From positions 110,751 through 174,750 of the IMG/VR virus record IMGVR_UViG_3300022848_000777: DNA of 64,000 nt; one strand, 5' to 3'. The DNA comes from a virus. The translations under genes were made by a program, and so were the position numbers. The notes under the pieces were generated by a model. It did no database searches, was not told where the DNA came from, and saw nothing but the letters and a program-made list of their open reading frames with translations. Shown here one piece after another: positions 14,246 through 21,523 of this stretch. Every line of letters starts with the position of its first letter. Position 1 is the stretch's first letter.

Positions 14246-14255
14246 CGTATCTTTA
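14225..14255 (+). promoter_or_regulatory. Phage promoter with hairpin leader (copy 4)
   Basis: TTGG (14225-14228), a 19-base spacer and TATCTTTA (14248-14255), followed by the conserved leader TTGGGTTGGGGAAGTAACC. The -33 element lies inside the terminator stem. It drives the genes from 14303. Confidence 0.68.
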
Positions 14256-14302
14256 TTTTGTTGGGTTGGGGAAGTAACCTCACCAATTTAAAATTCAAAG
14301 AT

Positions 14303-14470
14303 ATGACATTTTATTTAGCTAATTATGATGGTAAATCGTACTTGAAGCGTGGTAAACGTGGGGTTATAACTGAGGTAACTACTGGAAAAGAGTTCACCAG
14401 TTTAGGTGAAAATCCAATTTCATATGGAATGGCAATGGCATTTGAAACAGCAGTAAAACTTAAAATATAA
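14303..14470 (+). CDS. Small hypothetical protein, 55 aa
   Basis: The start is ATG 14303, because an upstream in-frame ATG at 14225 lies in the terminator/promoter. A basic, Gly-rich N-terminal half and a helical end. Small, first gene behind a strong phage promoter, which is typical of early host-takeover genes, though no function is recognised. Confidence 0.58.
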   Translation: MTFYLANYDGKSYLKRGKRGVITEVTTGKEFTSLGENPISYGMAMAFETAVKLKI

Positions 14471-14474
14471 TATT

Positions 14475-14870
14475 ATGAGAACGATAGTAACTAACAAAAT
14501 TCAATCAGTGGATACCAGACCACCAAGATTAATTTATTCTTTATTGGAGTGTGAAACTGTTTTTCGTGAGTATAAGAAAACCGCATGGTATCGATCTGAC
14601 ATCAAAGAGGGGTTTTACAAAGTAGAGATATTTCACAGTGGGCAATCTTATTTAGGAATCGAAAATCCGCTCGGGGAAAACGAATCTGTTTATTTTGATA
14701 AAATCAAAAGAAAAGTTATGAGAAAACCAACTACTATTGTTACTATGGTATCAGGCAAATCTTATACTTTTTCGTTTTTGACGGAAACCGATGCAAAGGA
14801 TTACTCAGATTTTGTAAAAAAATCCATCTCCAATGGAGATATTACGTTTTTGGAATTACCTAAAAGATAA
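14475..14870 (+). CDS. Hypothetical protein, 131 aa
   Basis: A basic mixed alpha/beta protein with no recognised motif. It sits 4 bases after the previous gene and 6 before the next, in one operon from the promoter at 14225-14255. The C-terminal half (TTIVTMVSGKSYTFSFLTE) looks like a small beta domain. Confidence 0.58.
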   Translation: MRTIVTNKIQSVDTRPPRLIYSLLECETVFREYKKTAWYRSDIKEGFYKVEIFHSGQSYLGIENPLGENESVYFDKIKRKVMRKPTTIVTMVSGKSYTFSFLTETDAKDYSDFVKKSISNGDITFLELPKR

Positions 14871-14876
14871 TGTGTT

Positions 14877-15158
14877 ATGAAAAATCAAACAAATAAAATA
14901 GATTTAAGAAACTGTGAGACTGGGGATTTGTTATTTAGCTCATTAGGTGCTAGATTGGTGTATATTCGACCTACTAATGATGATGAGTACTTAGATCACT
15001 TAGTTAAGTATATCAATATTCCAAATGTGAAATGTGGTTATAACTGTTTTGGAACTAGAACACATGATGGATTCACTTTCGCAAAGAATAGAAAGCCCGA
15101 AACTGATCACGATATTATTGAAGTAATTAAAGTAAAGGACTTATTTGGTAAAAATTAA
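14877..15158 (+). CDS. Hypothetical protein, 93 aa
   Basis: A short protein with NCETGDLLFSSLGARLVYI and a later HDGFTFAKNRKPETDHDIIEV segment, a pattern I have seen in small phage proteins of unknown role but cannot name. It is in the operon starting at 14303. Confidence 0.56.
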   Translation: MKNQTNKIDLRNCETGDLLFSSLGARLVYIRPTNDDEYLDHLVKYINIPNVKCGYNCFGTRTHDGFTFAKNRKPETDHDIIEVIKVKDLFGKN

Positions 15159-15163
15159 AATAT

Positions 15164-15691
15164 ATGAAAAAATTAAGAAAATTAAAAGTGGGTATGTTAG
15201 TAGCATCAACTAGACCACTTAGGGAATGTGGGGATCGGTATTGCATTGGAACTGTTTTTAGTATAACATCCAATTTTATTATGATAGATGATGTTTCATC
15301 TGGAGAATCAATATGCCGTAGATTGCCCATAGTTTATACGCGTGTATTGAAGAAACTCAGTACTAAGAAATTCGCACGACGATTGTGTGATTCTTTGGTT
15401 GATAATCAACCGATTGGGGTAGATTTGGGTGAACTTACTGTAATTGAAGATGAAATTCCTAAATTACAATCAACTTTAGCGGATTCATTTCAAAAGTATA
15501 CTGATCGGAATATTGGAGTCTCTATGGACTCAGATAGACTTGGTGATGGTAGTGGTGGGTGGATTGAGATTAAAAAAGATGATATTACATTTGTCATCAG
15601 TTTTGATGGTGATGGTAAAGAAGTGGATGGAATGGCAGTTTTTAAGGATACTGTCGAAAGTGTTAGTACTGATGTAGTTTATAAAATGTAA
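15164..15691 (+). CDS. Hypothetical protein, 175 aa
   Basis: The N-terminal 60 residues have an SH3-like small beta pattern (LKVGMLVAST...CIGTVFSI). The C-terminal half contains DSDRLGDGSGGWIEIKKDDITFVISFDGDGKE, probably another beta domain. No enzyme motif. Fourth gene of its operon. Confidence 0.56.
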   Translation: MKKLRKLKVGMLVASTRPLRECGDRYCIGTVFSITSNFIMIDDVSSGESICRRLPIVYTRVLKKLSTKKFARRLCDSLVDNQPIGVDLGELTVIEDEIPKLQSTLADSFQKYTDRNIGVSMDSDRLGDGSGGWIEIKKDDITFVISFDGDGKEVDGMAVFKDTVESVSTDVVYKM

Positions 15692-15701
15692 AAATAGCAA
15701 A

Positions 15702-16016
15702 ATGAAAAAACGTAAATTAATTGAAGTAGATCAAGAATGTGGTGTTGTTTGTGATAATCCTGTTTGTGATTTTGAAATCAAAAACGAAACTGGAGACCCG
15801 AATGTCGATATAGATATGTATCTAAATGTACCTTGCCCTCGATGTGGTGATAACTTACTAACAGAGGGTGATCTATACCGATACAAGAAATTTTTGAGAG
15901 TTATTAATTTTATAAACAAATGGTTCAGTTGGTTGGTAATATTCTCAAGTGGTAAAAATTATAAAGAAGTTAAGGTGTCGGTGCATAATGAAATAAAATT
16001 AGAAATCGAGAAGTAA
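15702..16016 (+). CDS. Zinc-ribbon-like protein, 104 aa
   Basis: CDNPVCDF near the N-terminus and CPRCGDN about 30 residues later form a four-Cys zinc-ribbon pattern. A short hydrophobic stretch (FINKWFSWLVIFSSG) follows and could contact membrane. It is the last gene before the promoter at 16042-16073. Function is unknown. Confidence 0.62.
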   Translation: MKKRKLIEVDQECGVVCDNPVCDFEIKNETGDPNVDIDMYLNVPCPRCGDNLLTEGDLYRYKKFLRVINFINKWFSWLVIFSSGKNYKEVKVSVHNEIKLEIEK

Positions 16017-16041
16017 TTTAACAATTTATTAACATATCATA

Positions 16042-16073
16042 TTTGGATATTACAACTATTGTTCTTATATTGT
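16042..16073 (+). promoter_or_regulatory. Phage promoter (copy 5)
   Basis: TTTGG at 16042-16046, a 19-base spacer, then TATATTGT at 16066-16073, with the upstream TTAACAATTTATTAACAT box shared by the other copies. It drives the small genes from 16110. Confidence 0.7.
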
Positions 16074-16109
16074 TTATGTAATGATTAATAACCCTCTAAA
16101 GATAAATAA

Positions 16110-16367
16110 ATGACCACAGTAAAAGAAATGAGTAAATGGTTAAAACAATTCCCTGATGAAACTGAGGTTAAAGTTGGGATTCAAACCAATGGTGGGAATT
16201 GGGAACCCTTCGGCCCCGTTAGTTTTGAGGATATAAATATCACATCTGAGGAAAATAACTCAGATGGTACTGGTTGGGAATTTTTTGATTCGACTCAAAA
16301 TAGGTTCATAAAAAACGACCATCCATTATTTGGTAAAAAAATACTATTCATTGGTGAATCTTGTTAA
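16110..16367 (+). CDS. Hypothetical protein, 85 aa
   Basis: The N-terminal WLKQFPDETEVKVGIQ resembles the L-x-x-FP-x-D-x-x-V motif of many small phage proteins that have no known function. First gene behind promoter 16042-16073. Confidence 0.58.
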   Translation: MTTVKEMSKWLKQFPDETEVKVGIQTNGGNWEPFGPVSFEDINITSEENNSDGTGWEFFDSTQNRFIKNDHPLFGKKILFIGESC

Positions 16368-16384
16368 ATAAAAAATAAATTAAT

Positions 16385-16537
16385 ATGGTAGATCAAAAAG
16401 ATTTTGAAGCATTAATAATTGTGGTATCATTTGTATGTACAATTATGTATGTTATAGCGTCGGCATACTTACTAGGACTTGCTATTAAGTACATTCCACA
16501 GTTGGGTGATATTAAGAAAAAAGAAGATGATATTTAA
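16385..16537 (+). CDS. Small membrane protein, 50 aa
   Basis: Residues 8-38 are one long or two short hydrophobic segments (ALIIVVSFVCTIMYVIASAYLLGLAI); the C-terminus is charged (KKKEDD). A likely inner-membrane micro-protein; the next gene also encodes one, so the pair may act together at the membrane. Confidence 0.58.
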   Translation: MVDQKDFEALIIVVSFVCTIMYVIASAYLLGLAIKYIPQLGDIKKKEDDI

Positions 16538-16551
16538 AATATAAATATATT

Positions 16552-16692
16552 ATGAAGGGATTAAATTTAATTGATGTAATTGGAACGTGTGGTTTAATCG
16601 CAATCACAATGGCATTGATTTATTTCGATAAATCAGGGGCTTGGTTCCCTATTGCAATATTAGGAATCGTAACAATTTTTAATAAAGAATAA
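16552..16692 (+). CDS. Small membrane protein, 46 aa
   Basis: Two hydrophobic stretches (residues 7-24 and 29-43) separated by DKSGAW, so a hairpin membrane protein is likely. It follows the 50-aa membrane protein by 14 bases. No holin family can be named from sequence alone. Confidence 0.56.
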   Translation: MKGLNLIDVIGTCGLIAITMALIYFDKSGAWFPIAILGIVTIFNKE

Positions 16693-16694
16693 AT

Positions 16695-16946
16695 ATGAGT
16701 CCAATTGCTGTATTTGTATATCGAATGAAGCGAGTTGGTATTGATGTTAAACTTATAGGGAATCTCCCTTGGATCTACATCAACGAAATTAATGGAAAGA
16801 TTGTAACTGAAAAGTATCAAGGTGATCATGGATTTACTTTAGCCCTTGGATCAATCAGAGAAGCGGGGAAAACTAAATTCACAAATATATCCAAAATTTT
16901 CAATCTAATTAGAAAATATCGTAAGTATGAAAAATGTAAGAGTTAA
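16695..16946 (+). CDS. Hypothetical protein, 83 aa
   Basis: A basic protein with the pattern RMKRVGIDVKLIGNLPWIYINEINGKI split by charged loops; the C-terminus is very basic. It overlaps the next gene by 20 bases in another frame, and starts 2 bases after the previous stop. I do not recognise a function. Confidence 0.56.
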   Translation: MSPIAVFVYRMKRVGIDVKLIGNLPWIYINEINGKIVTEKYQGDHGFTLALGSIREAGKTKFTNISKIFNLIRKYRKYEKCKS

Positions 16947-17268
16947 TGTGGTAACACAAGCCTATGAAAATTACAATCCAGATCACTCAGATGAATTTCC
17001 GAATGATGTGTGGAAACCTAAAGGTTTTCAAACATTCCAAGTTGATTTAGATAATGATGATGTGTTATTCACTGGCATTAATGTACTTATAAGTGCAATT
17101 AAAGATTCTATCAAAGATAAATCTGATGAGCATTGGAGATATACGTATATCAAACATGAAGTTCAGTGGACATCTGCTATAGAACTATCATCTGAGGTAA
17201 TTACTGAAAAATTACGTGAACATTATGAATTAGAGCGATCCATTGCGAATTCATCAGAAAATAATTAA
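16927..17268 (+). CDS. Hypothetical protein, 113 aa
   Basis: An acidic soluble protein. The start at 16927 overlaps the previous gene's last 20 bases, which suggests coupled translation. No known motif. Confidence 0.56.
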   Translation: MKNVRVNVVTQAYENYNPDHSDEFPNDVWKPKGFQTFQVDLDNDDVLFTGINVLISAIKDSIKDKSDEHWRYTYIKHEVQWTSAIELSSEVITEKLREHYELERSIANSSENN

Positions 17269-17286
17269 AATAAACTATACATAATA

Positions 17287-17661
17287 ATGAAAAATTTAAT
17301 ATTAATTGCAAGTATTTTACTAATAAGTACCATCTCACCTGCCCAATCATTTCAAAATTTATGTGAGAAGAATAAGACCAAGTACACTTTAATTATTCCA
17401 GATTCAACATTTCAATTATCCCTTTTGAGGGATACGATAGATAGCCCTAGTGGGTTTTTCAAAGAAAAAGGTAAAATTGAAGTAAGTTATTGTAGAAACT
17501 CTATGGATTTGATTATTGCATTTGAGTTTAATAGAATGTACATAACATTACCATATAAATACCAATCAAAGAAATTGAAGTTGATATTGTTAAATGGTGA
17601 TATAGTTCAAAAAAATGACACTACAATATCATATAGAACCCCACCAAAGGGAAAATTTTAA
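17287..17661 (+). CDS. Secreted protein with signal peptide, 124 aa
   Basis: Residues 1-20 form a classical signal peptide (KNLILIASILLISTISPAQS), so the mature protein of about 104 residues is exported to the periplasm or cell surface. The mature part is beta-rich with two Cys. No family is recognised. A phage protein in the periplasm may act in lysis or superinfection exclusion; this is inference. Confidence 0.65.
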   Translation: MKNLILIASILLISTISPAQSFQNLCEKNKTKYTLIIPDSTFQLSLLRDTIDSPSGFFKEKGKIEVSYCRNSMDLIIAFEFNRMYITLPYKYQSKKLKLILLNGDIVQKNDTTISYRTPPKGKF

Positions 17662-17666
17662 ATTAA

Positions 17667-18260
17667 ATGGAAATAAATAATATCGAAGTTGCGAATCACT
17701 TTCTAAAATTCAGATCGGATGATGATTTTTATTATCTACAGATTCTACAGAGGAAAAAAGAAAACCCTGAATTGGGATCTAATAGTAGAGTGATTAAAAA
17801 CTACTATATCAATAGTTTAGATTATCTTAACCGAAGGTATGATAGTGAGATTATCCCACTATGTAAGCATTTTAATGCTAGAGCAATGCTACGTCTAAAC
17901 GTTCGTAGTTATCGCAAAGTTGCATATAAATCTATGCAAAATATTGCTAACTCAATGGCTAATGGTGAATATGAGTTTATTAAAAAATCATATGATCGGG
18001 CGGTTGGAAACGGCCACAATGATGATGTGAAGAAATGGATTTTGGATATTGATGGTAATATTGATTCTGATTACATAAACCAACTACGTAAATATCTCAT
18101 AGATCAAAAGCCGTGGGATGATGATAAGGTTTTGTATCAAATGCCTACAAAAAATGGCATTCATTTAATTACAACACCATTTGATTTACGAAACTTTGGT
18201 GTGATTTATCCAGATATCGAAATCCATAAAGATAACCCAATTAATTTGTATATTCCTTAG
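17667..18260 (+). CDS. Hypothetical protein, possibly primase-like, 197 aa
   Basis: A conserved-looking protein with LDIDG (DxD) near residue 125 and NGIHLI about 40 residues on, which recalls the DxD and xxH motifs of archaeo-eukaryotic-type primases, although the third motif is not clear. The N-terminal half is helical and basic. A DnaG-like primase is encoded at 53520, so this call is weak. It follows the secreted protein by 5 bases. Confidence 0.4.
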   Translation: MEINNIEVANHFLKFRSDDDFYYLQILQRKKENPELGSNSRVIKNYYINSLDYLNRRYDSEIIPLCKHFNARAMLRLNVRSYRKVAYKSMQNIANSMANGEYEFIKKSYDRAVGNGHNDDVKKWILDIDGNIDSDYINQLRKYLIDQKPWDDDKVLYQMPTKNGIHLITTPFDLRNFGVIYPDIEIHKDNPINLYIP

Positions 18261-18316
18261 ATATAAAGATCATACAGTTAAATTACGAATACAATACACA
18301 TTAAAGAAAATAAAAT

Positions 18317-18601
18317 ATGAACGTACATGAATACCTGCTAACGACAGTTGGTGAAGAATGCTCAGAAACACACCACAGATGTAGTAAAGCTCTAAAATTC
18401 GGTTGGGATGAAGTTCAGATAGGTCAAACTAAGGCAAATAAGGATCGAATCCTTTATGAGTTTAATGATCTATTAGCTTCGATGGAAATGTTATACGAAA
18501 CTGATATTGAAGAATTGATAAACCGTGATCAGATGGATAAGAAGGCGAAAAAGATAAAACAATATATGAGATATTCAAGAAAACAAGGAACCTTAACATA
18601 A
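18317..18601 (+). CDS. MazG-like NTP pyrophosphohydrolase, 94 aa
   Basis: A small all-alpha protein with EECSE near residues 13-17 and EFNDLLASME near 54-63, the ExxE / ExxD arrangement of MazG-like nucleotide pyrophosphohydrolases that bind Mg and hydrolyse NTPs to NMPs. Phage members of this size may change the nucleotide or alarmone pool of the host. It stops just upstream of the next phage promoter. Confidence 0.7.
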   Translation: MNVHEYLLTTVGEECSETHHRCSKALKFGWDEVQIGQTKANKDRILYEFNDLLASMEMLYETDIEELINRDQMDKKAKKIKQYMRYSRKQGTLT

Positions 18602-18616
18602 GGTTAACGTTGAAAA

Positions 18617-18648
18617 TTAGGGTTAACCAAACTAAATTAGTATCTTTA
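18617..18648 (+). promoter_or_regulatory. Phage promoter with hairpin leader (copy 6)
   Basis: TTAGG at 18617-18621, a 19-base spacer, TATCTTTA at 18641-18648, then the leader GGTTGGGGAAGTAACC (18657-18672) as a 4-bp hairpin. The leader is nearly identical to copy 4 over about 45 bases. Confidence 0.75.
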
Positions 18649-18697
18649 TTTTGTTGGGTTGGGGAAGTAACCTCACCAATTTAAAATTCAAGGTGAT

Positions 18698-18958
18698 ATG
18701 ATTAGTTTTCAAGAATACCAAACATTGTTTCCAATTATCAATAATATCGAAACCCAATTAGTAGATGCAGAGGTAAGGTTTGATAGAAACCCATGTAAGA
18801 GAACCGCAACTAAGTTTTCTAACTTAAAACATACCTTAAAGATCGAAGTAGTTAAAGCTCTTAAAGAATATAGGGCAACTGATGAGTATGTGGTTGATGT
18901 GATTGAAAATGAGAAACAACTGATGATAGAGTTGAATAACATTGTAAAGGGTATCTAG
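18698..18958 (+). CDS. Helical hypothetical protein, 86 aa
   Basis: An all-alpha, charged protein with no known motif, first in the operon behind promoter 18617-18648. The start is the ATG after AAGGTGAT. Confidence 0.58.
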   Translation: MISFQEYQTLFPIINNIETQLVDAEVRFDRNPCKRTATKFSNLKHTLKIEVVKALKEYRATDEYVVDVIENEKQLMIELNNIVKGI

Positions 18959-18989
18959 AATTGAACGAACATAAATAAAATATACAACT

Positions 18990-19259
18990 ATGAATTTTTT
19001 CAATAATCTTTTTCATATCAACCGTAAATACCATTGGTATTCTGTTAAATTCATCTATGAAACAAAAAATACCAATCATGTTGTTCTTGATTACCATAAT
19101 CAGGTTGGATTTAAAGATCAATCTTCTATTCTAGATTTTAGAAAGGTAAAGAAAGCAATGGGCCCGATTTATGGGATAGATTCAACTAGATCTCACCTTT
19201 GTAATAGAAACCTTAACGTTGAACTAGTATGTTACTTAGGATATTTTTCAAAAAAATAA
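18990..19259 (+). CDS. Hypothetical protein, 89 aa
   Basis: A basic protein with an aromatic N-terminus (FFNNLFHINRKYHWY) and a beta-like centre. No motif recognised. It is followed 5 bases later by a membrane protein. Confidence 0.55.
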   Translation: MNFFNNLFHINRKYHWYSVKFIYETKNTNHVVLDYHNQVGFKDQSSILDFRKVKKAMGPIYGIDSTRSHLCNRNLNVELVCYLGYFSKK

Positions 19260-19264
19260 TTTAA

Positions 19265-19492
19265 ATGGATGAAACCGAAATTTTGTTACTGATACTATGT
19301 ATAATTTCTATTATAGTATCAGTTATTTCCTTAATATGGAATTTTGTACTAAATAAGTGGATAACGGTTGTTAAATCAACTCAAATTGAATTTGCTAATA
19401 AATTAAATTCAGTGCATGGTAATACTGTGAATCTCGCTGCATTAGCTAGGGCTAATAAAATGAAAGTGAATAGATTAAAATCTAAAAAGTGA
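19265..19492 (+). CDS. Single-pass membrane protein, 75 aa
   Basis: A hydrophobic segment at residues 5-29 (LLLILCIISIIVSVISLIWNFVL) followed by a helical basic tail. The stop overlaps the start of the SLOG-family gene, so the two may be coupled. An N-terminal membrane anchor next to a nucleotide-sensing fold is notable. Confidence 0.58.
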   Translation: MDETEILLLILCIISIIVSVISLIWNFVLNKWITVVKSTQIEFANKLNSVHGNTVNLAALARANKMKVNRLKSKK

Positions 19493-19875
19493 TGGCAGCA
19501 GATATCCCATTTAGGGTAATAATAGCAGGTGGTCGTGATTACACTGATTATCTAAAAGTATGGAATTGTTGTGATTTTTACTTATCAAATAAAGTCAATG
19601 GTGTTGAAGTATTAACAGGTGGTGCGGGTGGTGCAGATGCATTAGGTAAGCAATATGCAGATTTACGTAATTATTCAAATACAATATACTTAGCAAATTG
19701 GAAATCGTATGGTAAAACAGCAGGGCCTATTAGAAATGAAAGAATGGTAAAAAATGCCGATGCATTAATAGCATTTTGGGATGGTCTAAGTAAAGGAACT
19801 GGTAATATTATTAAATTAGCGAAAAGAGCTGGTTTATTAATTAGAGTGATATCATATGATCCAATAAAAAAATAA
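19492..19875 (+). CDS. SLOG-superfamily DUF2493 (YspA/YpsA-like) protein
   Basis: A 127-aa Rossmann-like protein with IIAGGRD at the first strand-loop (residues 10-16), LTGGAGGADALGKQYA in the middle and a GPIRNERMV segment, all typical of the DUF2493/SLOG family. SLOG proteins bind nucleotides or derivatives and are found in stress and defence contexts; phage members have no settled role. The start is ATG 19492, overlapping the upstream stop. It directly precedes the tRNA block. Confidence 0.8.
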   Translation: MAADIPFRVIIAGGRDYTDYLKVWNCCDFYLSNKVNGVEVLTGGAGGADALGKQYADLRNYSNTIYLANWKSYGKTAGPIRNERMVKNADALIAFWDGLSKGTGNIIKLAKRAGLLIRVISYDPIKK

Positions 19876-19925
19876 AACTCAAATTTCGATGGTTATTTAA
19901 ATAACTATCATACTTATAGATAATA

Positions 19926-20066
19926 ATGAAACACATTAACCTACATATAAATTATTCGTCGCCGGCCTTAAAAAGCCTGAATGATATTATTGCGTTCGGC
20001 CAGGAAACGGTCGTTAGGGCATTTCAACTATGTAGACGAGTTTCGAACAGTTGGGATGCCAGATAA
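19926..20066 (+). CDS. Doubtful 46-aa ORF in a structured leader
   Basis: An open frame with an A-rich start, but the same bases contain helices (TTGGG/CCCAA near 20050-20073) and a TTCGAAC string, so this stretch may instead be RNA or tRNA remnant. The protein has no known motif. A GTTATTTAAATAAC palindrome at 19892-19905 lies just upstream. Confidence 0.25.
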   Translation: MKHINLHINYSSPALKSLNDIIAFGQETVVRAFQLCRRVSNSWDAR

Positions 20067-20115
20067 CCCAATTACCTAGTTCGGAATTAACTTCAACAAA
20101 TTTTAACATTTTATA

Positions 20116-20147
20116 TTAGATTTAATCAATAACTTTGATTATATTTG
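20116..20147 (+). promoter_or_regulatory. Promoter of the tRNA block
   Basis: TTAG at 20116-20119, 20 bases, then TATATTTG at 20140-20147. Transcription would start about 30 bases before tRNA-Ser(GCT), the first tRNA of the block. Confidence 0.65.
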
Positions 20148-20186
20148 CAATGTAAGTTACGAATCTCAAACGTGGGATTTATAATC

Positions 20187-20270
20187 GGAAGGTTGACAGA
20201 ATGGTATTGTAGCGGATTGCTAATCCGTGGTCGTTAGTTCGGCTTGTGAGTTCGAATCTCACATCTTCCA
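20187..20270 (+). tRNA. tRNA-Ser(GCT)
   Basis: Acceptor stem GGAAGGT/ATCTTCC, anticodon loop TTGCTAA, long variable arm and T-arm GTGAG-TTCGAAT-CTCAC. CCA is encoded right after the discriminator A (20271-20273), unlike nearly all the others. Reads AGC/AGU. Confidence 0.9.
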
Positions 20271-20305
20271 CCAAAAATTAATTAACAATTTCTTAACATA
20301 TGAAA

Positions 20306-20337
20306 TTAGGTTTAACCAAACTAAATTCGTATCTTTG
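20306..20337 (+). promoter_or_regulatory. Phage promoter within the tRNA block (copy 7)
   Basis: TTAGG at 20306-20310, a 19-base spacer, TATCTTTG at 20330-20337, then leader GGGTTAGGGAAGAAAC. Same family as 57 and 18617. It would drive the second section of the tRNA block. Confidence 0.75.
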
Positions 20338-20434
20338 TTTTGTTGGGTTAGGGAAGAAACGTTTTCTTTAATCATTAGAGTTTGAAATATTAATATCGTT
20401 ACTGTGGATCGATAGTAACGATTATAAAATAAAT

Positions 20435-20508
20435 GGTACTGCATCATATCGGTGTATGCTGCTTCCCTGTCACGGAAGAGATTGTGGGTTCGAATCCCAT
20501 CAGTACCG
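20435..20508 (+). tRNA. tRNA-Asp(GTC)
   Basis: Acceptor GGTACTG/CAGTACC, anticodon stem-loop CTTCC-CTGTCAC-GGAAG, T-arm loop TTCGAAT, discriminator G as usual for Asp. No encoded CCA. Confidence 0.92.
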
Positions 20509-20553
20509 CTTTAGAGTTTTTATAAGTTTCTCTTTTAAAGAACTTTGTTTTTC

Positions 20554-20625
20554 CGCCCATTCGTCTAACGGCTAGGACTTTAGGTTTTCGACCTGAGAAT
20601 GAGAGTTCGATTCTCTCATGGGTGA
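20554..20625 (+). tRNA. tRNA-Glu(TTC)
   Basis: Acceptor CGCCCAT/ATGGGTG, D-arm typical for Glu (TCGTCTAACGG), anticodon loop TTTTCGA, T-arm GAGAG-TTCGATT-CTCTC. No encoded CCA. Confidence 0.9.
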
Positions 20626-20642
20626 CAAATTGGTATAGTTTA

Positions 20643-20774
20643 GCACATCCCCATAAGGATGTTAAAACGACTTTCAAGGATAAGGTAAGAAAGATGAATT
20701 AACATCTACCGTGCATATTAATAGTTTAGTTCATTGACGTATTGGGAATTATGAAGTGGTTTAAATTCCACTTC
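20643..20774 (+). other. Spacer with three hairpins
   Basis: Between tRNA-Glu and tRNA-Ser: ACATCC/GGATGT (20643-20661), AGATG/CATCT (about 20693-20708) and GAAGTGG/CCACTTC (20752-20774). They may be processing signals or part of a small RNA. No ORF or T-arm-like sequence is present. Confidence 0.4.
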
Positions 20775-20779
20775 AATTT

Positions 20780-20868
20780 GGAAGGGCGTATGGCTGGCGT
20801 ACTTATCAGTCTTGAAAACTGTGATGTCGGGTAAAACTGGCGTGTGGGTTCGATCCCCACTCTTTCCA
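20780..20868 (+). tRNA. tRNA-Ser(TGA)
   Basis: Acceptor GGAAGGG/TCTTTCC, anticodon loop CTTGAAA, a long variable arm, T-arm GTGGG-TTCGATC-CCCAC. The anticodon stem is imperfect at its outer pair. Reads UCN codons. Confidence 0.85.
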
Positions 20869-20988
20869 CAACAGCATAGGAACGTGAATACTCATCATTG
20901 AAACAAGTACTATACTCTAAGTGAAATTAATATTTAGTAAGTGTTGGTGATGCTTCAACGAACGATTGATAAAGTAACTTAAAAAATT

Positions 20989-21050
20989 ATCATTTATGGT
21001 AGTGATTGGGAATAGCCAATTAATGCATGAAAACAGCTACCATAAATGAT
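20989..21050 (+). ncRNA. Small hairpin RNA or terminator-like element
   Basis: ATCATTTATGGTAG (20989-21002) and CTACCATAAATGAT (21037-21050) form a perfect 14-bp stem; inside it ATTGG/CCAAT form a second stem. Four Ts follow. It ends 8 bases before tRNA-Lys. This is either a stable small RNA or an unusually long terminator hairpin. Confidence 0.55.
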
Positions 21051-21057
21051 TTTACAA

Positions 21058-21131
21058 TGGCTCGTAACTCAGCTGGTTAGAGTACTCGACTTTTAATCGA
21101 GGTGTCGTGAGTTCGATCCTCACCGGGCCAA
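21058..21131 (+). tRNA. tRNA-Lys(TTT)
   Basis: Acceptor TGGCTCG/CGGGCCA, anticodon stem-loop CTCGA-CTTTTAA-TCGAG, T-arm GTGAG-TTCGATC-CTCAC. No encoded CCA. The following 194 bases to the next tRNA hold no gene. Confidence 0.92.
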
Positions 21132-21325
21132 CAAATTTCGTTAGTTTAATCTTCGTGTTTAACAACACTGAAAAACGCCCTACGTGTGGGTACTGATAGT
21201 ATGAAATCTATCACGAGATTACTTTATTAAAAAATAACCCAAATGATGTATTAGTTCCCATGCACAATGGATCTGATGTGATCATAACGGTATCATATTT
21301 CTAGAGTGTGGTATTTAGGGTTTAT

Positions 21326-21410
21326 ACCTTTGTGGCGAAATGGTTAATACGCGCTAGCCTTAGAAGCTAGTATCAGAAATGGTGTATGGGTTCGACTCCC
21401 ATCAGGGGTA
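21326..21410 (+). tRNA. tRNA-Leu(TAG)
   Basis: Acceptor ACCTTTG/CAGGGGT, anticodon stem-loop CTAGC-CTTAGAA-GCTAG, long variable arm (class II), T-arm ATGGG-TTCGACT-CCCAT. Reads CUN. Confidence 0.9.
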
Positions 21411-21415
21411 CACAT

Positions 21416-21498
21416 GCTGGAATGGCGGAATGGTAGACGCGCAGGTTTCAAAAACCTGTATCCGAAAGGGTGTGTGGGTTCAACTCCCACTTTCAGTA
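21416..21498 (+). tRNA. tRNA-Leu(CAA)
   Basis: Acceptor GCTGGAA/TTTCAGT, anticodon stem-loop CAGGT-TTCAAAA-ACCTG, long variable arm, T-arm GTGGG-TTCAACT-CCCAC. Reads UUG. It follows tRNA-Leu(TAG) by 5 bases. Confidence 0.9.
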
Positions 21499-21523
21499 CA
21501 AACAACTTCTAACGTGGAAGTTG

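Noticed and set aside
14225-14302. Longer start for the 55-aa gene
   Set aside because: The region is a terminator stem and promoter; translating it is implausible.
20444-20677. 77-aa minus-strand frame
   Set aside because: It covers tRNA-Asp and tRNA-Glu in reverse; no start context or motif.
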